Source: Bordetella parapertussis
GTDB lineage: Bacteria; Pseudomonadota; Gammaproteobacteria; Burkholderiales; Burkholderiaceae_B
Direction: 5' to 3'
DNA: 12,750 nt
NCBI GenBank assembly: GCA_945911685.1
Contig: CAMEAW010000074.1
Location: 1-12,750 of the forward strand
A program made the position numbers and the translations under genes. The stretch's first letter is position 1, and each line of letters begins with the position of its first letter. The notes under the pieces were generated by a model. It saw only the letters and a list, made by a program, of their open reading frames with translations, searched no databases and was not told where the DNA came from. Below are positions 1 to 5,664 of this stretch, piece after piece.

Positions 1-185
1 TTTGTAATGACTCGGGGGTCTCTCACCTGTGTGCTGCGGTAGGTGCAAAACAAATCACACTATTCGGTGTCACAGACCCTGCTCGCACCGGCCCCTGGAG
101 CCCAGAGAGTATCAACGTAGGCAAACTAGGCCAGTGGCCGACGGTCGGCGAAGTTGCGCAGCGCACGCAGCCATTTTTCGGTTAA
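1..185 (+). CDS. Glycosyltransferase family 9 (ADP-heptose:LPS heptosyltransferase type), C-terminal end only
   Basis: This is the 3' end of a gene that begins before the window. Reading codons from base 3 to the TAA at 183-185 gives about 60 residues. They start with the family 9 signature NDSGVSHL, then AAVGA, LFGVTDPARTGPW, and end in QRTQPFFG. The N-D-S-G-x-x-H-L block followed by the LFG-x-T-D-P-x-R-T-G-P block is the nucleotide-sugar-binding part of WaaC/WaaF/RfaQ-type heptosyltransferases, cytoplasmic enzymes that add heptose to the LPS inner core. Which member this is cannot be told from the tail. Its stop lies 6 bases before the TTG start of the ElyC-like gene, so the two are probably co-transcribed. 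The product fits the LPS theme of the convergent cluster on the other strand. Confidence in the family is high; confidence in the exact sugar is low. Confidence 0.85.
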   Translation, partial: CNDSGVSHLCAAVGAKQITLFGVTDPARTGPWSPESINVGKLGQWPTVGEVAQRTQPFFG

Positions 186-191
186 GCCACC

Positions 192-959
192 TTGCTTTCA
201 CAGATCCCGTTCTCGAATCTGTTTTTATACCCACCGAGCTTGGGGCTGTTGCTTTTGGTCATTGCGGTTGTTTTTGCGCTGTGGTCTTACAAGCGCACTG
301 CGGTCGTACTCTCTACTTTAGGCTTGGGTTGGATCTTGCTGTGGTCGCTACCAGTGACCTCGCTTTATTTTGGCGGAAAGCTTGAAACAAGGTATGCCTA
401 TGCCGAAGCTGCCCGGGCGCCACGTGCTGATGTGATTGTGGTGCTAGGGGGCAACACGCAAGCCAACCGCGCGAACTGGTTTGAGCCTTACAACCGCGCA
501 ACCGCGTTTGATCGAATCGATCGTGCAGCGGCCTTGTATTTTGCAGGGCGTGCACCAAAAATTTTGCTTTCGGGCGGCGCACTTGAAGGCAAAGTGAGTG
601 AGGCGCGCGTCATGGCTAAAATCTTGCGCCAACGGGGCGTACCCGAGTCGGCACTGATCCTTGAAAATGATAGCCGCCACACCTACGAAAACGCGCAGTT
701 TTCAGATCGGATGATGCAACACGCTCAGCTTAAACGCGCACTGTTAGTGACCTCAGCATTGCATATGCCGCGTGCGCTGGCAACGTTCATTAAGCGCGGT
801 ATTGATGCCTTACCGGCACCCAGCGCACCGCAAATCACACTGCCCGAGGACGAACCACTGAACCCTTGGTTGCCACACATTCGCAGCCTCGAGGCAAGCC
901 GCACGATTATCAAAGAATATCTGGGGCTCTTTGGCTATTGGATACGTGACTGGGTGTGA
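192..959 (+). CDS. ElyC/YdcF-like DUF218 inner-membrane protein
   Basis: This is a 255-residue protein with two hydrophobic N-terminal segments (about residues 15-31 and 38-57) followed by a DUF218 domain from about residue 79. Visible DUF218 motifs are IVVLGG (82-87), LLSGG (125-129), SEA (136-138), the SRHTYENA block (161-168) and VTSALHMPRA (186-195). Length, the two membrane spans and the late LNPW motif (223-226) resemble E. coli ElyC, which affects cell-envelope integrity and undecaprenyl-phosphate-dependent pathways. The biochemical activity of the family is not settled. The start is taken as TTG at 192: an in-frame stop (183-185) lies just upstream and there is no usable ATG before the membrane segments. 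The Shine-Dalgarno match is poor, so translation may depend on the preceding gene. The 3' end overlaps the convergent glycosyltransferase gene by 50 bases. Confidence 0.85.
   Translation: MLSQIPFSNLFLYPPSLGLLLLVIAVVFALWSYKRTAVVLSTLGLGWILLWSLPVTSLYFGGKLETRYAYAEAARAPRADVIVVLGGNTQANRANWFEPYNRATAFDRIDRAAALYFAGRAPKILLSGGALEGKVSEARVMAKILRQRGVPESALILENDSRHTYENAQFSDRMMQHAQLKRALLVTSALHMPRALATFIKRGIDALPAPSAPQITLPEDEPLNPWLPHIRSLEASRTIIKEYLGLFGYWIRDWV
910..959. other. Convergent coding overlap between ElyC-like gene and last glycosyltransferase
   Basis: The + strand ElyC-like gene stops with TGA at 957-959, while the - strand glycosyltransferase stops at 912-910. The last 15-16 codons of each gene are therefore antisense to each other. 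There is no intergenic space and I see no hairpin with a T-run just beyond either stop. Transcription must end inside the opposing gene or by a factor-dependent route. Confidence 0.85.
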
Positions 960-2088
960 AAAAGCGGCGAGCCTCAATACTTTCTGCATAGAGCGCTTCG
1001 TACTTTTGTGCGGCCGAGGCCCAAGACAGGGATCCCACAAGCTCGGCGGCGTGGTGCAAAAGATGTGCGCGCAGCACTGAATCTGCAGTCAACGCACGCA
1101 AACCTTGCGCGATTTCGTGAGGGTCTTCGGGGTTGGTCAAGACCCAGGCATCATGGCGATGTGTCACATACTGACCAAAACCGCAAAACTCGGGGCCGCT
1201 CACAATCACGGGCAAGCCATGTGCCATGGCCTCAAGAGGCGCCATCCCAAAGCTATCGATTAAGGTTGGATGCACATAGACATCGGCAGCCTGGTAGTAA
1301 GGTGACACGTCGGACGTAGGGACGATCAGGTTGACGCGCGCCATTAATTTGGGGTAATTCACCTGCAAATAATCTTGAATTTCGGGTTGTGTCCCCACCA
1401 CCGCCAACCGAAAATTTTCTGGCAACTGACTTAACGCTTCGAGTACTGTGGCGAGCCCTTTTCGCAATGGATTACGCGCCACCAACAAACACCCGATCAC
1501 GTCATCTGCCCAACCCAGTGCTGCACGCATTTGCGCACGCACGACTGGATCGACAACCACGCTGAGGGCGCCGGGCGCAATCGTATCCACAACGAGTTGC
1601 TTGCCATAAGAATCGTGGATACGCTCTTTAAGCCAAGGCGATACTGCGACAACATGCGACCCAGTTTTGACTCGCATCGCCGCAGCCTCTAGCCACAAAT
1701 ACATCACATTGCTGGGTTGCAAATAAACCAAAAATCGCTGCCAAGCACTCATGCCGTTTAACCGGCGATAACGAATCGGCGCAACATGAATCACATGGAT
1801 ATGGCCCACACCACCATTCATGTGCGAATGGACAACATCAAAACCTTCGCGCGTGAGGCGCTTCGCCTGCCGTGCAAAATGCCATACCCGCAGCCAACTT
1901 GGCCATTTTCGATTGACCTTCACTTTGATCTGCTTAACCGGTAAATCATGCTCAAAGTCATGCGCAATCACGGTCACATCATGACGCTGAGACAACACCT
2001 CAAATAAATTGACGCCATAAGCCTCGGCGCCGCCAAAGCGACGACCAAAGCGGTCAATCAAGAGTGCGATCCGCAAGCGTTCAGACAC
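910..2088 (-). CDS. Glycosyltransferase family 4 (third GT4 of the LPS-core-type cluster)
   Basis: This is a predicted cytoplasmic GT-B sugar transferase of about 392 residues, probably acting on LPS core sugars. The N-terminal domain carries a glycine-rich donor/acceptor loop (RFGRRFGG, residues 13-20, then AEAYG). The C-terminal domain carries the family motif as DSFGMAPLEAMAHGLPV, so Asp278 replaces the first Glu of the usual E-x7-E while Glu286 is kept; Asp there is a known variant. An ATG at 2103 is possible, but the GTG at 2088 has GAGGA 8 bases upstream and puts the conserved RIALLID strand close to the N-terminus, so I prefer it. The start overlaps the stop of the preceding deacetylase by 8 bases (GTGTCTGA), which suggests translational coupling. 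The C-terminus (about residues 370-392) shows no family motif and overlaps the ElyC-like gene. Substrate unknown. Confidence 0.88.
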   Translation of the reverse strand: MSERLRIALLIDRFGRRFGGAEAYGVNLFEVLSQRHDVTVIAHDFEHDLPVKQIKVKVNRKWPSWLRVWHFARQAKRLTREGFDVVHSHMNGGVGHIHVIHVAPIRYRRLNGMSAWQRFLVYLQPSNVMYLWLEAAAMRVKTGSHVVAVSPWLKERIHDSYGKQLVVDTIAPGALSVVVDPVVRAQMRAALGWADDVIGCLLVARNPLRKGLATVLEALSQLPENFRLAVVGTQPEIQDYLQVNYPKLMARVNLIVPTSDVSPYYQAADVYVHPTLIDSFGMAPLEAMAHGLPVIVSGPEFCGFGQYVTHRHDAWVLTNPEDPHEIAQGLRALTADSVLRAHLLHHAAELVGSLSWASAAQKYEALYAESIEARRFFTPSHVSNSQRAPDIL

Positions 2089-2803
2089 GTCGACGATCCT
2101 CATGTTGCGTGAGGCATTGAAATAAAAATCGTACTAAAGGCGTTGTACGCCAGATCCCGACACGTGGGAGCGCGTAACAATCGTCTGCAATATTTGCTAA
2201 CCCGCGCGCGGTGGTTGTGGCATTGGTATAGCCCGCTTCTTGCGCTAAGCGCTGATGTTCGGGCTTGAAATCGCCGTAGGGGTAACAAAAGGCAGTGACT
2301 TCTGTACCCAGCATCTCAGAGAGTACCAAGCGAGAACGCGTTAATTGCTCGCGGGCCGCCTCGAGGGATAGCTCTGGCAGGTGGACATGGTCGAGGGTAT
2401 GCGACCCGACCTCTTGACCGGCTTGCGCCCATGCAAGAATTTCATGCTTAGACATTAAGGCTGAAGGCACAACACCTTTATGCGTATCCCACACATTGCT
2501 GCCATCAAACTGATTGGCAACAAAATAATTGGTCGAGGTAAATTGATACTTTTGCAAAACTGGCAACGCATGTTCAAACACGTTGCGAAAGCCATCATCA
2601 AAGGTAATGCCAAAGACTTTGCCCACTTTTTCATTTTTGAGATACGGCATCAGATCGCGCATACTTAAGCCGCGATAGCCCAGGCGATGCATCCAACGCA
2701 TCTGCCGGGCAAAGCTTCTTGGATGTACCGTTAAACCACGAAACGACGTACCGCGCGCTGCGGGCACTGCCACTTGGTGGTACATCAAAATTGGGATCGA
2801 CAT
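2081..2803 (-). CDS. Polysaccharide deacetylase, NodB homology domain (second of two)
   Basis: This is a carbohydrate esterase 4 type enzyme of 240 residues, expected to remove N-acetyl groups from a hexosamine in a glycan. It opens with the PILMYHQV strand seen in many members. Motif 1 is TFDDG (67-71), giving the catalytic Asp69 and metal-binding Asp70. Motif 2 is SHTLDH, giving the metal ligands His135 and His139. Motif 3 is FCYPYG (172-177). No signal peptide or membrane span is visible, so it probably acts in the cytoplasm on a lipid-linked core or precursor rather than on peptidoglycan. ATG 2803 is preferred to TTG 2809, six bases upstream; neither has a clear Shine-Dalgarno. It follows the second GT4 after about 40 bases and overlaps the start of the third GT4. 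It is shorter than the other deacetylase here, lacking the insertion between motifs 1 and 2. Confidence 0.88.
   Translation of the reverse strand: MSIPILMYHQVAVPAARGTSFRGLTVHPRSFARQMRWMHRLGYRGLSMRDLMPYLKNEKVGKVFGITFDDGFRNVFEHALPVLQKYQFTSTNYFVANQFDGSNVWDTHKGVVPSALMSKHEILAWAQAGQEVGSHTLDHVHLPELSLEAAREQLTRSRLVLSEMLGTEVTAFCYPYGDFKPEHQRLAQEAGYTNATTTARGLANIADDCYALPRVGIWRTTPLVRFLFQCLTQHEDRRRV
2097..2101 (-). promoter_or_regulatory. Ribosome-binding site deciding the GTG start of the third GT4
   Basis: GAGGA lies at 2101-2097 on the - strand, 8 bases before GTG 2088. It sits inside the 3' end of the deacetylase gene. The alternative ATG at 2103 overlaps the site itself and has no purine-rich sequence before it. 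Confidence 0.5.
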
Positions 2804-2817
2804 ATTCAATAAATTAG

Positions 2818-2849
2818 AAAAAAATCAAAGCACTGCAGTAGAACTACTG
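2818..2849 (-). terminator. Possible weak terminator or attenuator: inverted repeat plus T7
   Basis: The perfect inverted repeat CAGTAG-AA-CTACTG occupies 2836-2849 and includes the TAG stop of the second GT4. On the - strand it is followed after about 11 bases by seven Ts (2824-2818). The stem is short (6 bp, tight loop) and the T-run is too far away for a textbook rho-independent terminator. At best it would partly reduce transcription into the second deacetylase and third GT4. Confidence 0.25.
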
Positions 2850-3941
2850 GTAAATCGCCAGCGTGGCTTTCACAAAATCGGTCAAGCCAAATTCACGCTC
2901 GGCCCGCTGACGCGCTTGCGCCCCCATTTGCGAGAGTTGTTCGGGCTCGAACAAGATTTTTTGCAATACATTTTTAATCAACTCTGGGCTACGCGGAGGC
3001 ACAATCCAGCCTTCGCGCTGATCCGTTAAATTTTCGGGCAGCCCGCCCACACGTGTCACAAGGACGGGCAAGCCCAGCGCCATCAGTTCGCGACACGCGA
3101 AAGACAGGGCCTCTTGATAGGACAACACGTAGCCAATATCGCAGGCCGCTAGCAAGGGCCGTACGTCATCGATCAAACCCGGAAAACTCACTTGCCCGGC
3201 CATCCCACAATCGGCGACTTGGGCAAGTTTGAGTGCGTTAGGCGGGTCACCAATCACGACGATGTGAAATTTAGCGCGCTGCTCGGGCGACAACAACGAC
3301 ACGGCCGTGACTAAATCTAGCCAGCCTTTTTCATAATCGGTACCACCGGCGCTACCAAGAATGATTTTTTTATCAAAACCTGCGCCAAGATAATGTTCAC
3401 GCAAGCGTAATTTTTCGACCGCGCTGACAGGTGAAAAATAATCGATATCGATACCATGTCGAATGGTGGTAATGGCTTGACGCTTGTAAGGAGACTTCAA
3501 CAATAAGTCTTTGATGTAATCGCTCACCGCAATCACATGGTCGGTGGCGAAACGCGAGCGCAGCTGGTGCCCAAAGCTCGTCAAAGAGTGATTATTGTGT
3601 TTGGTAAAGATGATGCGGGGGGCATGGCGCAAACCCAAGCACGCCAGCATCACTTGTTTATGATCTGCCGAGCCATTCACGTGCACCGTATCAAAGACAT
3701 TGGTGACAAGTAATTGACGCAAGGTCGCGCGGTCGGCCAACCACGAAGACGGTCGGGTCGTGAACGCCATATCAACGACTTCTACCCCAGGCATGGCCTT
3801 GGCCAGGCGATAGAGACGACTTGAACTCGGTGTGGCGACCGTAAGTTGATGCGCCCCCACCAAGCCCTGCAGCAAATTGACGATATACGTCACGTGCCCA
3901 CCACCATTGCGCGGATGAAAGTTGGTGAACAAAATTTTCAT
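2844..3941 (-). CDS. Glycosyltransferase family 4 (second GT4 of the cluster)
   Basis: This is a GT-B fold sugar transferase of 365 residues. It begins MKILFTNFHPRNGGGH, with the glycine-rich loop at residues 13-15. The C-terminal domain has GSAGG (196-200), a strand ending VVIGD (228-232), and the intact E-x7-E motif from Glu277 to Glu285 within EALSFACRE, followed by LMALGLPVLVTRVGG. No signal peptide or membrane span is seen, so it should work at the cytoplasmic face of the inner membrane. The ATG overlaps the stop of the preceding GT2 gene by 4 bases (ATGA), which indicates translational coupling. A run of seven As (- strand, 3371-3365) lies in the Asp-Lys-Lys-Ile codons at about residues 190-193. 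Donor and acceptor are unknown; the neighbours suggest LPS core. Confidence 0.88.
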   Translation of the reverse strand: MKILFTNFHPRNGGGHVTYIVNLLQGLVGAHQLTVATPSSSRLYRLAKAMPGVEVVDMAFTTRPSSWLADRATLRQLLVTNVFDTVHVNGSADHKQVMLACLGLRHAPRIIFTKHNNHSLTSFGHQLRSRFATDHVIAVSDYIKDLLLKSPYKRQAITTIRHGIDIDYFSPVSAVEKLRLREHYLGAGFDKKIILGSAGGTDYEKGWLDLVTAVSLLSPEQRAKFHIVVIGDPPNALKLAQVADCGMAGQVSFPGLIDDVRPLLAACDIGYVLSYQEALSFACRELMALGLPVLVTRVGGLPENLTDQREGWIVPPRSPELIKNVLQKILFEPEQLSQMGAQARQRAEREFGLTDFVKATLAIYQ

Positions 3942-4846
3942 TTTGGCTCAGCACGCTCTTGAGTTTGGTTCAACAAGCCAGACTTGAGTGACGGGTTAGC
4001 TTGGTTCGTCGCCCCAGACTGAGTTGGCTGCTGAGTTTGGTTCACAAGCCCAGGCTGCGGCCGCTGGTTCGCTTCGTTCAAAAACATCAATTTAGAATAA
4101 CGTAAAAAACTACCTGAGGCGGCGGTCACGGCGAGCACAAAGCCATGGCGACCATCTAAAAAGCCGCGGCGTAATAAATAAATTCGAATAAATGTCCAGA
4201 CGCTATGCGTGATCAAACCAAACACTCCAACGCGACGCCCTTTGAGGGCCATCGTGTGTGCCGCATCCGTCGAGTAGCGGTTCATCTTGGCGACTAAAGC
4301 CTCAAGATTATCAAAGGGAAAATGTAATAACCAAAACTTGAGCGTGCCAACACGCCCCTGAACCAAGACCTGCTCATGTACGGGTACGTTGTCAAACGTA
4401 CCAAGCTCGCGGCGAAAGAGGCGCAGAACGTAGTCAGGCCACCAGCCGCTATGGCGAATTTTTTTTCCGCAAAACTCAGAGAGCCGAGCGATTTGATAAC
4501 CGTCGTAGGAAGGATGGGCTAGCGTTTGTACAATTTCAGCTTGCAGTTCGGGGGTCACGCGTTCGTCGGCATCAATTGAAAGTACCCACGGCTGGGTGGC
4601 AAGCGCTAAGACGCGATTTTTTTGCGGACCGAAGCCGGGCCAGTCGGCCGCTTGGTGGACCTGGGCGCCGTGCGCACGTGCAATGTCAGCGGTGGCATCT
4701 GTACTGAAGCCATCGAGCACAATGATTTCATCGGCGAACTGTACCGAGGCCAGGCAATCACCAAGACGAGACGCCTCGTTTTTGGTGATGACGATGACAG
4801 AAAGCCCTAGGCTTTGGCGCGAAGCGTTCGCTTCCATAGCTTCCAT
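3938..4846 (-). CDS. WaaE/KdtX-like glycosyltransferase family 2 with repetitive C-terminal tail
   Basis: This is a GT-A fold transferase. Counted from ATG 4846 (302 residues), the motifs are LSVIVITKNE (15-24), DEIIVLDG-x-STDAT, WPGFGPQKN (69-77), and the metal/nucleotide-sugar DADE (92-95), followed by the SGWWPDYVLRLFRR and VHEQV blocks. These match the WaaE/KdtX family, whose studied members add beta-1,4-glucose to the first core heptose in several Gram-negatives. Such a role here is inference. Other possible starts are ATG 4888, which would overlap the deacetylase by 82 bases, and ATG 4837; none has a clear Shine-Dalgarno. Even from 4846 the gene overlaps the end of the preceding deacetylase. 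Family members are usually about 250-260 residues. The excess is a polar tail (257-302) made of degenerate 12-residue repeats. An A8 tract lies mid-gene (- strand, 4466-4459). Confidence 0.88.
   Translation of the reverse strand: MEAMEANASRQSLGLSVIVITKNEASRLGDCLASVQFADEIIVLDGFSTDATADIARAHGAQVHQAADWPGFGPQKNRVLALATQPWVLSIDADERVTPELQAEIVQTLAHPSYDGYQIARLSEFCGKKIRHSGWWPDYVLRLFRRELGTFDNVPVHEQVLVQGRVGTLKFWLLHFPFDNLEALVAKMNRYSTDAAHTMALKGRRVGVFGLITHSVWTFIRIYLLRRGFLDGRHGFVLAVTAASGSFLRYSKLMFLNEANQRPQPGLVNQTQQPTQSGATNQANPSLKSGLLNQTQERAEPK
3941..4078 (-). repeat. Degenerate 36-base (12-residue) tandem repeat in the GT2 tail
   Basis: Read on the - strand there are three full 36-base units and a 30-base partial one, each beginning with an Asn codon (AAC): 4078-4043, 4042-4007, 4006-3971 and 3970-3941. 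They encode NEANQRPQPGLV, NQTQQPTQSGAT, NQANPSLKSGLL and NQTQERAEPK. Units 1 and 3 share the N-x-A-N...GL pattern, while units 2 and 4 share NQTQ, which suggests an older 72-base double unit. The partial last unit runs straight into the TGA stop. The composition (Gln, Asn, Pro, Ser, Thr) indicates a disordered extension. Confidence 0.85.
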
Positions 4847-5658
4847 TTGTTGTACAAGGGGCCGACGATCGGATGCGTGGCAAACCATATCCGCGTTCTT
4901 AACCAGGCATCCCCCCGATTGCGTACCGCCACGCGATAAATATGCGAAGGTGGAGTTTGAAGTAGATTTTGGCCATGCGCAACAGTGGTGTACAGAAACT
5001 TAAAACCCTGTTCCTGCGCCAAGGCGATGTAATCTTGAGCAAAATAGCCTTGGGGCCAGCAGAAATGCTCAGACACAGAGCCTAGCCGTTGCTGCAACGC
5101 TGCACGAGAGTCGGCCAGGTCTTGTTTAAGATTTTGCAGACAAACCTCACGCGAATCGTTGGTCAAATCCCAGCGATTGTGCGAATGTGTGTGGCTATGA
5201 AACTCAAAGGTACCCGCCTCTTGCATGGCCATAATCTCAGACCAGCGCAACATCACGGGATCGGGAGTGCCGGCTGCCACCATTGCCTTGGATTGCAGAT
5301 GACACAGGACCGACGGCAGCGACAGTTCAGACTGACCAGCATGCGCGCGTGCAGGGCCCTCGCCTAGCAGGCCAGTAATCAAAAACAGCACGGCGTGCAT
5401 TGAGTACTTTTGCAACACTGGGTGTGCATAAACCCAATTATCTAAATAACCATCATCAAAGGTAATCAAGACAGATTTGGGCGGGGTCGGTTTACCTGCC
5501 AAAAAATCGGCAAATTCGCTGGCAGTCAGCGATCGATAGCCGCGTTGGGCCAAACCGGCAATCTGACTTTCGAAATTTTCAGGCGAGGTCGTAATTGAAC
5601 CTGCCGCCGGCGACACATGGTGGTACATCAATACGGGCACGCAATAGGCAGTCTTCAT
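4807..5658 (-). CDS. Polysaccharide deacetylase, NodB homology domain (first of two)
   Basis: This is a 283-residue member of the carbohydrate esterase 4 superfamily. It opens with VPVLMYHHV. Motif 1 is TFDDG (66-70; Asp68 catalytic, Asp69 metal ligand). Motif 2 is within the His-rich FHSHTHSH (153-160), which supplies His156 and His160. Motif 3 is FCWPQGYF (199-206). Between motifs 1 and 2 there is an insertion of about 35 residues (roughly 98-135) compared with the other deacetylase in this cluster. The C-terminus is basic and aromatic (KWKLWKRTLRAKA), which could favour membrane or LPS contact. No signal peptide is seen. ATG 5658 follows the stop of the first GT4 by 6 bases, and the 3' end is overlapped by the GT2 start. 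The likely job is de-N-acetylation of a core HexNAc to free hexosamine; the exact sugar is unknown. Confidence 0.88.
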   Translation of the reverse strand: MKTAYCVPVLMYHHVSPAAGSITTSPENFESQIAGLAQRGYRSLTASEFADFLAGKPTPPKSVLITFDDGYLDNWVYAHPVLQKYSMHAVLFLITGLLGEGPARAHAGQSELSLPSVLCHLQSKAMVAAGTPDPVMLRWSEIMAMQEAGTFEFHSHTHSHNRWDLTNDSREVCLQNLKQDLADSRAALQQRLGSVSEHFCWPQGYFAQDYIALAQEQGFKFLYTTVAHGQNLLQTPPSHIYRVAVRNRGDAWLRTRIWFATHPIVGPLYNKWKLWKRTLRAKA

Positions 5659-5664
5659 TTCTAC

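Noticed and set aside
29..385. 118-residue open frame on the + strand
   Set aside because: It overlaps, in another frame, both the clear family 9 glycosyltransferase tail (1-185) and the start of the ElyC-like gene, and it has no recognisable motif.
884..897. GC-rich palindrome (GCCTCGAGGC) just past the last GT4 stop, considered as a terminator
   Set aside because: The stem is only 4 bp, there is no T-run after it on the - strand, and it is within the ElyC-like coding sequence.
910..2088. Asp in place of the first Glu of the E-x7-E motif, considered as a sign of an inactive enzyme
   Set aside because: Asp at that position occurs in many active GT4 enzymes and the rest of the motif is intact.
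3941..4078. Repeats considered as a CRISPR array or intergenic repeat element
   Set aside because: The units are contiguous without spacers, degenerate, in frame and coding within the GT2 gene.
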